NCBI RefSeq assembly: GCF_036226405.1
Contig: NZ_CP108464.1
Location: 8,928,001 to 8,992,000 of the forward strand
Direction: 5' to 3'
DNA length: 64,000 bases
Source of the DNA: Streptomyces sp. NBC_01260
GTDB lineage: Bacteria; Actinomycetota; Actinomycetes; Streptomycetales; Streptomycetaceae
The notes below the pieces were generated by a model that was not told the origin of the DNA, searched no databases, and saw only the letters and a program-made list of their open reading frames with translations. Each line of letters begins with the position of its first letter. Position 1 is the first letter of the stretch. Shown one piece after another: positions 55,864 through 64,000 of this stretch. The position numbers and the translations under genes are program-made.

Positions 55864-55880
55864 GGGCAACCGGTTTGCCC
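55864..55880. promoter_or_regulatory. Candidate LysR operator
   Basis: GGGCAACCGGTTTGCCC is a dyad (GGGCAA...TTGCCC) in the middle of the divergent lysR-SDR intergenic region, the expected site for an LTTR. It is short, so it is only a candidate. Confidence 0.4.
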
Positions 55881-55942
55881 CGCAAGGTAGTTCACACACG
55901 GACCGCCGAGAGCAGCGGATCACCTGGCACAAGGAGAAGAAC

Positions 55943-56776
55943 ATGAACAAGGTATGGCTGGTCACCGGGGCGAGCAGCGGGTTCGGCCGGGCGATCACCG
56001 AAGCGGCGGTGGCTGCGGGCGACATCGTGGTCGCCGCCGCCCGCCGCACTGCGCTGCTCGACGACCTGGTGGCTGCGCACCCGGACCAGGTCGAGGCACT
56101 ACCGCTGGACGTCACTGACATCGCGGGCGTCCAAGCCGCGGTCGACGGCGTGGCAGCCCGGCACGGCCGGATCGACATCCTGGTCAACAACGCCGGACGC
56201 GGCATGGTGGGGGCGGTCGAGGAGACCACCGACGCGGAGCTGCGGGACCTGATGGACCTGCACTTCTTCGGCCCGGCCGCGCTCACCCGGGCCGTGCTGC
56301 CGCACATGCGCCGCCGGGGCTCGGGCGCCATCGTGCAGCTGACCAGCATGGGCGGCCGGTTCGCCTTCGCGGGAGTCGGCGCCTACTGCGCCACCAAGTT
56401 CGCCCTGGAGGGGCTCTCCGAGGCGTTGGCCGCCGAGGTCGTCCCGCACGGCATTCGGGTGCTGATCGTCGAGCCCGGCGCGTTCCGTACCGGCTTCGCC
56501 GGCGCCGCAGCACTGCGGCCCTCCCCGGCCCTGGGCGCCTACCAGGACACCGTGGGCCCCGTCCTTTCCGGGCTGCCGGGCGGAAGCGGCCAGGAACCCG
56601 GGGACCCGGCCAAAGCCGCGGCCGCCATCCTCACCGCTCTGGACGCCGACGAACCGCCGCTGCGTCTGCCGCTCGGCAACGACGCCGCCGATGCGATCAC
56701 CGACCACCTCGGCCGGGCCCGCACAGAACTCCATTCCTGGGAAAAGCTCACCCGATCCACCGACTTCGACGACTGA
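55943..56776 (+). CDS. SDR-family oxidoreductase
   Basis: A 277-residue classical SDR: VTGASSGFGRAITEA, LPLDVTDIAG, LVNNAGRGMVG, IVQLTSMGGRFAF and YCATKFALEGLSEALA in order; the extended C-terminus (LGNDAADAITDHLG) matches the SDR5-like group. AAGGAGAAG precedes the ATG. It is divergent from the LysR gene and is its likely target. Substrate unknown. Confidence 0.9.
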   Translation: MNKVWLVTGASSGFGRAITEAAVAAGDIVVAAARRTALLDDLVAAHPDQVEALPLDVTDIAGVQAAVDGVAARHGRIDILVNNAGRGMVGAVEETTDAELRDLMDLHFFGPAALTRAVLPHMRRRGSGAIVQLTSMGGRFAFAGVGAYCATKFALEGLSEALAAEVVPHGIRVLIVEPGAFRTGFAGAAALRPSPALGAYQDTVGPVLSGLPGGSGQEPGDPAKAAAAILTALDADEPPLRLPLGNDAADAITDHLGRARTELHSWEKLTRSTDFDD

Positions 56777-57140
56777 CACCTCCAGCCGCCTCCGCCCCCG
56801 TCCCGCCCACCGTCTCCACGCAGGCGCGGCGGGACTCAGGCAGCGGGCGCTGCGGACGGTGTACTGCCCATAAAGGGCGCCGCGGTCGGGCGCGCACCTT
56901 CCGACCGCGATCGTCGCGACGCGCTCCGACCAGCGCATTCCGGCCCAGTGATGACAGCGAGCTGTGGTGACGGCAACTGCCCGCACAGACAGCAGGCTGG
57001 CCGCACATACCAGTACGCCGGACGGCGGATCCCTGTCGCACCCGGGACGTGGCTCCCTGCTGCAGGCCGGTCTGTCCGTGGTCGCCACCTGGCTTCCAGA
57101 CTCGGCCGCATACCTTCAAGAACGCCTCAGGAGTGTCCTG
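56777..57140. other. Gap without a recognised gene, leader of the MFS exporter gene
   Basis: No frame here gives a family-like protein. An open frame in phase with the MFS gene extends to 56964, but its composition is unlike a transporter start. A promoter for the MFS gene should lie here; none was assigned with confidence. Confidence 0.5.
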
Positions 57141-58556
57141 ATGAAACCCCTGCTCAAGTCCTCCCCGGCCGCCCGCACCGCGGGCACGACGCCGGATCCG
57201 CCCCGGGGCGGATCCCCGACGGTGCTCGGTGCCGCCCTGCTGGGCTTCTTCCTCATCTCTCTGGACGCGTTGATCGTCACGGTCGCGCTGCCCGACATCG
57301 GCCGCAGCCTCGGCGGCGGCATGTCCGGCCTGCAATGGGTCGTGGACGGATACACGCTGATCTTCGCCGCCCTGATGCTCTCCGCAGGTGCCCTCTCCGA
57401 CCGCATCGGGGCCAGGCGGGCGTACGGCGGCGGCCTTGTGCTCTTCGCACTGGCCTCGGCCGCGTGCGGCCTGGCGCCCAACCTCGGCGTGCTGGTGGCG
57501 GCGCGACTGGTTCAGGGAGGTGCGGCGGCGGTGATGATGCCGACGTCGCTGGCGCTGGTCCGGCAGGGCTTTCCCGACCAGGCGAAGCGGGCTCGGGCCA
57601 TCGCCATCTGGACCGTGGGCGGCGCGGTCGCGGTGGCCGCCGGGCCGGTGCTCGGCGGGGCACTCACCGCTTCCGTCGGCTGGCGATGGATCTTCTTCGT
57701 CAACCTCCCGGCGAGCCTGCTGGCCCTCGCCCTGCTTACCCGTGTACCCGCCTCCCCGCGGCTGCCCGCCCGGCTCGACGCAATCGGGCAGGTGACAGCG
57801 GCGGTCGCGATGGGCGCGTTGACGTATGGCGTGATCGAGGGCGGCGCCGAGGGTTTCGGCCAGCCGTTCGTGGTGGCGTCACTGCTGGTAGCCGCGGCCG
57901 CAGCAGCCGCCTTCCTGGCCGCGCAGGGCAGGGGCGCGCACCCGATGCTCCCGCTGCCGCTGTTCCGATCGCGGGTGGTGGCGGTGTCCTTGATGGTCGG
58001 CTTCATGCTCAACGCCACCTACTACGGTGGGGTTTTCGTCTTCAGCCTGTACCTACAGCAGGAGCGCGGGCAGACCGCGCTGCACGCGGGCCTGATGTTC
58101 ATTCCGATGACGGCACTGGTCGCAGTGGTGAACCTGGCCTCGGCGAAGCTGGCCGAGCTGTTCGGCCCGCGCGTGCCGATGGTGGCGGGACAACTGATCG
58201 GGACAGCCGGGCTACTGGCGCTGCTCACCATCGGCGCGCACACCAACATATGGGCGGTGGCGGCGCTGATGGTGCCGGTCGGCCTCGGCGGGGCGCTGAC
58301 CGTGCCGGCGCTGACCGCGATGATGCTGGACGCGGTGCCCGCGGAACGGGCGGGTACCGCCTCTGCCGTACTCAACACCGGCCGCCAGGTCGGCGGCGCG
58401 ATCGCGGTGGCAGTCTTCGGAGCGCTGCTGGCGGGAGCGGACACGTTCCTGGCTGGCATGCGGTGGAGCGTGCTGCTCGCGGCGGCCGGGCTCGTACTGA
58501 CGGCGGGCGCGACGCTGACGCTGTCGCGGGACGGGCGCCGGGGTGCGGAGATGTGA
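57141..58556 (+). CDS. MFS drug exporter, DHA2 family (14 TM)
   Basis: A 471-residue proton-driven multidrug exporter. Motif C-like and A-like elements are visible: ALLGFFLISLDALIVTVALPDIG (TM1 with the DHA2 LD-x-TIVNVALP-type motif), LSDRIGARRAYGGG (loop 2-3) and WRWIFFVNLPASLLAL (the W-R-W-I-F-x-N-x-P signature of DHA2). The ATG at 57141 has AGGAG 8 nt upstream. It ends 7 nt before the HAD remnant's start. Probably works alone or with the upstream SDR/LysR group. Confidence 0.88.
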   Translation: MKPLLKSSPAARTAGTTPDPPRGGSPTVLGAALLGFFLISLDALIVTVALPDIGRSLGGGMSGLQWVVDGYTLIFAALMLSAGALSDRIGARRAYGGGLVLFALASAACGLAPNLGVLVAARLVQGGAAAVMMPTSLALVRQGFPDQAKRARAIAIWTVGGAVAVAAGPVLGGALTASVGWRWIFFVNLPASLLALALLTRVPASPRLPARLDAIGQVTAAVAMGALTYGVIEGGAEGFGQPFVVASLLVAAAAAAAFLAAQGRGAHPMLPLPLFRSRVVAVSLMVGFMLNATYYGGVFVFSLYLQQERGQTALHAGLMFIPMTALVAVVNLASAKLAELFGPRVPMVAGQLIGTAGLLALLTIGAHTNIWAVAALMVPVGLGGALTVPALTAMMLDAVPAERAGTASAVLNTGRQVGGAIAVAVFGALLAGADTFLAGMRWSVLLAAAGLVLTAGATLTLSRDGRRGAEM

Positions 58557-58563
58557 GCTGGCC

Positions 58564-58905
58564 ATGCAGTTGCTACTGCTGGACCTCGACAACACCCTGG
58601 TCGACCGCGATGTGGCCTTCCGTGCTGCCGTCGCCGACTTCCTTGCCCAGCACGGCCTGCCCGATTCCGACCTCACGCGAGTGGCGACGATACGCCAGCG
58701 GCTACTCCGCGCTGCACGAAGTCGCCTCGGCTGACCGACAGATACGGCGACGCCGTGCCAACCACGGCTGTCCGCGCCCTTCTCGACATCGGCGTCGCCG
58801 ACCATGCCGTCCTGGCGCACTCATCCCGTGAAGCGCTGAGCGAAACACAGGACGACGGCTGGACCTGCGTGATCGTCACCAACGGCCCCGCAATGCCGCC
58901 GGCGG
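58564..58905 (+). pseudogene. HAD-like hydrolase, frameshifted and 3' truncated
   Basis: It starts well with MQLLLLDLDNTLVDRDVAFRAAVADFLAQHGL (HAD motif I), shifts frame around 58690, and continues as AVRALLDIGVADHAVLAHSSREALSETQDDGWTCVIVTNGPA (motif II). It then ends at the junction with an opposing helicase fragment. Motifs III and IV are lost. It was probably the second gene of the MFS operon. Confidence 0.7.
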
Positions 58906-59244
58906 TCCACCGCATTCCGACCTTGGACAGCCGCTCCGCCCGCTCCGTGTCAGTGTCGCTGCCCGGGTCCGCTGGTTGGCGACCCAGGCGCCGAGCTTGA
59001 GAGGCCGCTGCTTCTGGTCACCGCTGTCTCCGTTGACGGTGATGGTTTCGACGTGCTTGCGAGGTAGACGGATGTGCCCGTCACGCTCGAAGTGCTGCCG
59101 GGCGGCGGTCAGGTGCATGACCCATTTCTCGCCTTGGCTGATGCGTGGCTTCAGATTCTTGTCCTCGCCTGCCGGCTCGATCCCCAGTACCTGCTCGCAC
59201 ATCCACGGCCGACCACCGCCGAGCTGCTCACACCCGAGCCTCAC
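58906..59244 (-). pseudogene. Helicase-associated-domain fragment of a large helicase
   Basis: MCEQVLGIEPAGEDKNLKPRISQGEKWVMHLTAARQHFERDGHIRLPRKHVETI...QRPLKLGAWVANQRTRAATLT, then in a shifted frame ERAERLSKVGMRW. These are tandem helicase-associated (HA) domains found at the C-terminus of large Streptomyces helicases. No helicase motor remains. The 59245-59552 stretch to the sigma gene shows no recognised gene. Confidence 0.6.
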
Positions 59245-59552
59245 CGATGCCAGTCACCGTCCGAGGTCCTCGCCCAGGCGCACGACACTGCCCGCCAGGG
59301 TGGGCAGCGTCCCGCCGGCGTCCAGGTGCCCCCCTCGTGAGGGGGAAGCAGCGCTGCCACGCCACCGGCCATGCCGGACACCAGGACGGGGGGCGCCGTC
59401 GCGTAAACCCGCGTCGACCCCTGGGCTCACGCGGGACAAGCACCCCTCAGTACCCTCTCTCCCGGTGGGCGGTAACCCGGCCCGTCTGTCCACCCGCCCG
59501 GCTGTGGCGCAGGTCACAGGAACTGGGGCGTGGTCGCGGAGAGATACTGAGT

Positions 59553-60236
59553 GTGAGGGAACCACCAGAGTCAGAGGCCCCGGAAAACTCGGATAGCCCG
59601 GAGAACGACGATGTGCGCCGACGTCTGCGCGCGGGGGACCGCGAGGCGTTCGCCGGGCTGTACGAGCGGTACGCCCACGCCGTCTACCGTCACGCGCTGC
59701 GCCTTACGGGTGACTGGTCGGCCGCCGAGGACGTCATGGGCGAGACCTTCCTCGCCGCCTGGCAGGGGTGGGAGCGGCTGGAGGAGGGCCGGGGTTCCGC
59801 GCTGCCGTGGCTCCTCGGCATCGCCACGCACAAGTGCGAGAACACCCGGCGGGGACTGCGGCGCCGGCTCGCCTTCCTTGCCCGTCAGCCGGCGCCCGCC
59901 GCCGTGGCCGACTTCTCGGGCGAGACCGCGTCTCGGCTCGACGACCGGCGCTATCTCCAGGCGGTCTCAGTGGCGCTCGGCCAACTGCGCCGCCAAGAAA
60001 GGGAAGTGCTGTCCCTGCACGTGTGGTCCGGGCTGGACTACCAGCAGACGGCCGAAGCGCTCGGCGTCCCGGTGGGCACGGTGCGCTCGCGTCTCTCGCG
60101 GGCCCGCAAGAAGCTTGCGCGGCTCGCGCAGGTTGCGGAACTCCCCAGCGAGGAAGCGGAACCCACGAGGGCCCGCGGAGAGGTAATGAATACAGCCGCA
60201 CTCGCGGCTCTGCCCGTGCGGGAGGAAACCCGATGA
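59553..60236 (+). CDS. ECF RNA polymerase sigma factor
   Basis: A 227-residue sigma-70 family factor. Region 2 is RRLRAGDREAFAGLYERYAHAVYRHALRLTGDWSAAEDVMGETFLAAWQGW. Region 4 is ALGQLRRQEREVLSLHVWSGLDYQQTAEALGVPVGTVRSRLSRARKKL. The GTG at 59553 has GGAGAG upstream; the frame is open to 59145 but not family-like. It overlaps the next gene by ATGA, so the two are co-translated and that product is its likely regulator. Confidence 0.88.
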   Translation: MREPPESEAPENSDSPENDDVRRRLRAGDREAFAGLYERYAHAVYRHALRLTGDWSAAEDVMGETFLAAWQGWERLEEGRGSALPWLLGIATHKCENTRRGLRRRLAFLARQPAPAAVADFSGETASRLDDRRYLQAVSVALGQLRRQEREVLSLHVWSGLDYQQTAEALGVPVGTVRSRLSRARKKLARLAQVAELPSEEAEPTRARGEVMNTAALAALPVREETR

Positions 60237-61288
60237 ACCGCGAAGACGCCGCCCCTCCTCAGAAGGACGGGAACGACGACGGCCAGCACCTGGCCCGGCT
60301 GCTTCCGGCTCCGGTGACCGAGGACCTGTCGCCCGAGCAATTCCGTCGCCAGAAAGAAATCCTGATGAACCGCATCGACGCCGACCAGGCCACCGCCCCC
60401 CGTCGCGACCGTCCGGCCGCCGCCGCTCCCCGTCCGGCCCGCGGTCTCCTGCGCCCGGCCCTCCTCGTTCCCGTGTCGGCGGTGGCGCTGGCCGGGGTAC
60501 TCGCGGGAGGCATCGCCCTCAGCACGGGCGACGACCACGGCACCACGGCGGCCACCTCGTCCGCCCCGGCGGTCCGGGGCGCGGGCGGCCTGCTGCACCG
60601 CCTCTCGACCGTCGCCCTCGCGAGTGATGCCCCCGTCGTACGCGACGACCAGTTCCTCTACACCCGCTCCAAGATCCAGGAGGCCGATATCACCAGCGGC
60701 AAGGCCGTGCTGAGCCCGCTGCACGAGGAGCAGGTCTGGTCGGCGCAGGACCCGCGCCCGCTCAAGAAGCTCGGCCTGGTCCGGGCCGACGGCGAGGACA
60801 GCGTCATCAACGCCCCGCTGGGCGACGACAACGGCACTCCCGCCGGGCTGGACCGCCCCACCTACAACTGGCTCGCCACGCTTTCCACCGACCCCGACGA
60901 ACTCCTGGCCTACCTGTACGCCCACGTCACGAAGGACCCCGACCAGGAAACCGATCAGATCGTCTTCGAGCAGATCGGTTCCTGGCTCGGGGGACTGGTG
61001 CCGCCGAAGACGGCCGCGGCCCTCTACCAGGCGGCGGCGAAGATCCCGGGCGTCCAAGAAGTCCCGGACGCCAAGGACGCGATCGGCCGCAGCGGCCTCG
61101 GCATCGTCCGCGAGGACACCCGGTACGGCAACCGCAGCGAGTGGGTCTTCGACAAGGATGACTACTCCTTCCTCGGCTCCCGCAACTACCTGACGAAGGA
61201 CACCCCGTGGGGAGAGTCGGGAACCCTCCTGTCGAGCAGTGCCGAGATCGAGCACGGCGTCGCCGACAAGGCGGGACAGGCCTCCTGA
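60233..61288 (+). CDS. CU044_5270-family membrane protein, partner of the ECF sigma factor
   Basis: A 351-residue protein with a cytoplasmic N-terminus (MNREDAAPPQ..., LSPEQFRRQKEILMNRID), one membrane helix (LLRPALLVPVSAVALAGVLAGGIAL) and an extracellular domain (HRLSTVALASDAPVVRDDQFLYTRSK..., PTYNWLATLSTDPDELLAYLY). This layout is the CU044_5270 family that often follows ECF sigma genes. It presumably senses an outside signal and controls the sigma factor; a direct anti-sigma domain is not evident. A strong terminator follows. Confidence 0.8.
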   Translation: MNREDAAPPQKDGNDDGQHLARLLPAPVTEDLSPEQFRRQKEILMNRIDADQATAPRRDRPAAAAPRPARGLLRPALLVPVSAVALAGVLAGGIALSTGDDHGTTAATSSAPAVRGAGGLLHRLSTVALASDAPVVRDDQFLYTRSKIQEADITSGKAVLSPLHEEQVWSAQDPRPLKKLGLVRADGEDSVINAPLGDDNGTPAGLDRPTYNWLATLSTDPDELLAYLYAHVTKDPDQETDQIVFEQIGSWLGGLVPPKTAAALYQAAAKIPGVQEVPDAKDAIGRSGLGIVREDTRYGNRSEWVFDKDDYSFLGSRNYLTKDTPWGESGTLLSSSAEIEHGVADKAGQAS

Positions 61289-61332
61289 GGCGGCACGCAA
61301 GGCCGCCTGGAAGCGGCAGGCGAGCTGACCGC

Positions 61333-61380
61333 CCCCGCGCGTCCCGGACCCTCGCGGGGGCGGGTCCGGGACGCGCGGGG
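61333..61380 (+). terminator. Strong terminator of the sigma operon
   Basis: A perfect 19-bp stem (CCCCGCGCGTCCCGGACCC and its complement at 61362-61380) with a 10-nt loop starts 44 nt after the stop codon. It is the strongest hairpin noticed in the window. Confidence 0.75.
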
Positions 61381-61479
61381 AGGTGCCTGCGGTGGCCCGC
61401 TCGGCACGACCGCCGACGACGACGGTCCCCGGATTCCGTGTGCACCGGCGCGGCAGCAACGATGAGGATCGCTGCCGAC

Positions 61480-61630
61480 TGGGCTCATTCCTCAGAACGG
61501 CGAGGTCGAGTCGGCGGAGGCGTGCGGGGTCGGCGATCACCTCGTACGCGGCGATCCGTCCCTTCTCGATGGTGAAGGTGAGCGCGATCAGCAGCTGACC
61601 ACGCGGGGCCACCACGGGCAATTGGTCGGA
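61480..61630 (-). pseudogene. SigJ-type ECF sigma factor C-terminal (SnoaL-like) fragment
   Basis: The minus strand retains PVVAPRGQLLIALTFTIEKGRIAAYEVIADPARLRRLDLAVL, the end of the SnoaL-like domain fused to SigJ-type ECF factors. All of the sigma regions are missing. It is unrelated to the intact ECF gene next door. Confidence 0.6.
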
Positions 61631-61859
61631 CGCGCCGACCTCGGCCGCCGCGCCGGCACCCTCACTGTCCTGCAAGTCGACCTTGTCCCCGATGCCGGAC
61701 GGACCGCCGCGACCCAGTTCGCCCACGCCTGCCATACGCTCGCTGGAGCGACCGGCCAAAACCGCGTCGAACTCACCGACAAAGCGACGTACCCAGCAAG
61801 AGTGACCTCCCTGAAGACCGCGCTCGACGGACTTCGCCTGGCTCATCCGCTGGTGTATC

Positions 61860-62110
61860 GCGGGTACTGACGGGAAGCCGCCGCGTGGGTCGTCCCGGTA
61901 CGAGCGGGCCCGGGTCGCCAGCCTCGCCCTGCATGAGTTGGCGTAGGTCCTCGGCGAGTGGGCGGGCGGAGTTGGGTGTGTGCGGTGACGATCAGCCAGG
62001 TCCACGGGCCGTTCGTGGCGGGGTGACGGACACGTGGCGCGGTCCAGTCGAGCGTCTGCTTGATCATTCTGAAGGTGTGCTCGATGCCGAACCGCCTGTG
62101 GGTCTAATCA
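61860..62110 (-). pseudogene. IS701/IS4-like transposase C-terminal fragment
   Basis: RRFGIEHTFRMIKQTLDWTAPRVRHPATNGPWTWLIVTAHTQLR is the conserved C-terminal (Glu-containing) block of a Streptomyces transposase family. Only about 80 codons remain. The 61631-61859 stretch beside it is unassigned. Confidence 0.55.
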
Positions 62111-62225
62111 CAATTCGGGTCGAAACGGGTCATGAGTGACGAGGGTTACTTCACCTGGCACGCTTTTCGTCTACTTTCGCCATGCAATTCCATTTTAGTG
62201 ACCTATTGCCGAGGCCTGCCTGACC

Positions 62226-63125
62226 ATGCCCTACTCGCATTCCATACCGCATTCGAAGACCTCAGCCAGGCACCGAGGTAGCCGTGCCGGCGCCTGCGCC
62301 GGTGTGTTCCTGGCTTCGGTGACATCCCTCTTCTCCCTCGCCGCGCTGCACGCGGCGCCCGCTGCCGCCGCGCCCGCGCCGTCGGAGCAGACCCGTGCCA
62401 CGGCTGGCGTCAACGCCGCGGTGCAGCCTCAGAGCAAGCCGCGTGTGACAGCGGCGGTGCTCAGTCTGGACGGCGGGAGCCGGAAGCCTTTGCTGTATGG
62501 CGAGGACGCCCCTTACGACACCGCCAGCATCGTTAAGGTCGACATTCTCGCGGCGCTGCTGCTGCAGGCACAGGACGCGGGCCGGCATCTCACGGTCCAG
62601 GAACGCGCGCTAGCCGAACCGATGATCCGGAACAGCGACAATGCGGCGGCGAACGCCCTGTGGAGCGAGATCGGCCGGGCACCGGGCTTGGACGCGGCCA
62701 ACAAGCGCCTGGGACTGGCCTCGACCAAGGGCGGCCCCGGTACGAAGTGGGGGCTGACGCGGACGACGGCGAGTGATCAGATCAGGCTCCTGCTCACCGT
62801 GTTCGACAGCGCTGCGACGTCGAAGACCGACTCCCCGCTGAACAAGGAATCCCAGGCCTACATCCAGACCCTTATGAGCCGTGTCGCGAGCGACCAGGCG
62901 TGGGGTGTATCGAAAGCCTCCGGCGCCGAGTATGCGTTGAAGAACGGCTGGCTGCAGCGCACTGCCTCCGGGCTCTGGGACGTCAACAGTGTCGGCCGGG
63001 TCACTGCGGACGGACACCGCTACCTCGTCGCCGTACTGTCGGACGGCAGTGCGTCGATGAGCGACGGCATCTCACTGGTGGAGCGGGCGGCCCGGCAGGC
63101 CGTGCCCGCGACTGCCCGGACCTGA
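62226..63125 (+). CDS. Secreted class A beta-lactamase-like serine hydrolase
   Basis: A 299-residue exported protein with a long signal region (GACAGVFLASVTSLFSLAALHAAPAAAA) and a penicillin-binding/transpeptidase fold. SxxK is TASIVKVDI, SDN is RNSDNAAANALW and the KTG-like element is YALKNGW. Such Streptomyces proteins lack the Glu166 loop of true class A enzymes and are of uncertain activity; a resistance role should not be assumed. An AT-rich stretch (62110-62225) upstream probably holds the promoter. The gene seems intact and monocistronic. Confidence 0.8.
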   Translation: MPYSHSIPHSKTSARHRGSRAGACAGVFLASVTSLFSLAALHAAPAAAAPAPSEQTRATAGVNAAVQPQSKPRVTAAVLSLDGGSRKPLLYGEDAPYDTASIVKVDILAALLLQAQDAGRHLTVQERALAEPMIRNSDNAAANALWSEIGRAPGLDAANKRLGLASTKGGPGTKWGLTRTTASDQIRLLLTVFDSAATSKTDSPLNKESQAYIQTLMSRVASDQAWGVSKASGAEYALKNGWLQRTASGLWDVNSVGRVTADGHRYLVAVLSDGSASMSDGISLVERAARQAVPATART

Positions 63126-63984
63126 CGAGCCGACGCGTCCGGAACCGGAGGACCGCTTCAGGATCGTGCCGCTGCCCTGCGGCGTATATACGCCGCTCGG
63201 CGATCACGGCGGCCACAGCGGACGGCAGCTCCGGCGTCCGCGCGGCGATGTCCAGGAGCGCGGCAGCGTCGTTGTGGTGGCCCAGCCACGCGGCCTATAC
63301 GCGGCGGAGGTAACGAGGTTCGTTGTTGAGTGACGGGTGGTCAGTGATGTTCCGGCCTCGCGGGCCAGCCGAATCCCCGTGTGGTAGACGCGCTGAGCCT
63401 GAGGGTGTTGGCGTGCGTCGAAGAGCATCCAGTCGACACCACCCGGGAAGTGCTCTGCCAGATGCCGAGGCCCCAGGTGAGGTCGCCGCTGGCGCTCCCG
63501 GTGGAGTCGTCCATCTCCCGGAGGTCCCGGACGGCGCTTTCGATCGAGCGAACGAGCTTCTCGTTCAGGCGCGTGGCAGCTGGCGCGGCGCTGGCGCGCT
63601 ATCGGGCCGAGCAGGAGTGTGAGAGCGGGCGCGGTGGCTGCCGCTTTGGTGAGCATGAGCAGGTTTCGGCGGTCCATGATGTCTCCCTGGCTGATTTCGT
63701 GGAGCAGAGCCTCCGGGGGGCGTCTCCGGGCGTCTCCGGGCGTGTCGAGGTGATGGTGACGATTCCGAGGACGATGTAGGTCCCATCCGACGTCGGACGC
63801 GGTGATGCGCCGCCCGGCCCTGGCGGTGAGCACGGCCAGGGCGTCCGCCTGGTTGGTCAGGCTGCGGGTGTTCACGAGTGGGTGCGAGGTGCGGCGATGA
63901 AGCCCGTCGGAGATCATTTCCCGTCTCACCGGACATCGTTCCCCACCGCTGCGCGAACGCTCGAACCCGGGCGGTCGATGCACC
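63126..63984 (-). pseudogene. XRE/TPR-type regulator, frameshifted, runs off the window
   Basis: Pieces in several frames fit a Streptomyces regulator with a C-terminal TPR part: ALAVLTARAGRRITASDVGWDLHRP, MDRRNLLMLTKAAATAPALTLLLG, VDWMLFDARQHPQAQRVYHTGIRLAREAGTS, HNDAASLLD-like sequence, and AAVIAERRIYAAGQRHDPEAVLR. At least three frame changes separate them. The N-terminal HTH would lie at or past the right edge. Confidence 0.55.
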
Positions 63985-64000
63985 CGGAAGGCTGCGGGAC

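Noticed and set aside
60038..62005. 655-codon minus-strand frame across the sigma operon
   Set aside because: Mostly antisense of the sigma factor and its partner; only a short stretch near 61.5 kb is a genuine SigJ-like fragment.
62226..63125. Assigning the serine hydrolase as an antibiotic-resistance beta-lactamase
   Set aside because: SxxK and SDN are present, but these also mark non-lactamase hydrolases and PBPs; no clear Glu166-type omega loop was seen.

Overview
The window is GC-rich with frequent GTG/TTG starts, and its protein families point to an actinomycete, most likely Streptomyces. Examples are the MmyB-type regulator fragment, DUF6083- and DUF6225-like proteins, an ECF sigma factor with a CU044_5270-like partner, a Tat-exported phospholipase C and YD-repeat proteins. 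It reads as an accessory region (chromosome arm or large plasmid). Intact metabolic or transport modules sit between insertion sequences and many truncated or frameshifted genes. No rRNA or tRNA genes were recognised.

Layout. 0-3 kb: merB/merR mercury module with a clear MerR operator, then a DNA-ligase remnant split by a CTAG-targeting IS5 element. 3-3.7 kb: HNH-nuclease and IS3 debris. 3.9-10.8 kb: a co-directional set of a PaaK-like adenylate-forming enzyme, a 20-codon ORF, an ABC-2 exporter (ATPase and two permeases), a GmhA-HldE fusion and GmhB. The last two together encode the full route to ADP-heptose. 11-14.4 kb: transposase scraps, Tat phospholipase C, MMPL fragment. 14.5-21.0 kb: three apparently identical 1,751-bp ISAzo13-type elements bracketing an IS5-type element that carries a DUF2750 gene. 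21-25.9 kb: MmyB, IS256, IS3, TnpB, IS6 and IS1182 debris, a secreted protein, two CRISPR-like repeats and a broken secreted peptidase. 26-31.9 kb: a decayed TniB-like ATPase, small Streptomyces-type hypotheticals, one copy of a duplicated 939-bp IS5 element and an NAD(P)-binding reductase. 32-41 kb: zinc-ribbon and IS982 debris, a three-subunit molybdenum hydroxylase operon, a broken TetR gene, an MBL-fold hydrolase and an SDR. 41-45.7 kb: IS elements chained at CTAG sites, a methyltransferase, IS630 debris. 45.9-53.7 kb: a giant secreted RHS/YD-repeat gene (about 2,000 codons once repaired) on the minus strand. It is split by an intact IS3 element and followed by a small three-helix membrane protein. 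54-64 kb: integrase and HNH debris, divergent lysR/SDR, an MFS exporter, an ECF sigma operon, a secreted class-A beta-lactamase-like serine hydrolase and a broken regulator at the edge.

The clearest co-operating groups are: the ADP-heptose and exporter operon; the molybdenum hydroxylase trio with overlapping or adjacent genes; merB/merR sharing one operator; sigma factor and partner overlapping at ATGA and closed by a strong terminator; and the RHS protein with a candidate membrane immunity protein. Several insertions leave target duplications (CTAG, TTA, AGG), so pre-insertion genes can be rebuilt in frame. Many genes carry single-base frameshifts; whether these are decay or assembly errors cannot be decided from the sequence alone.
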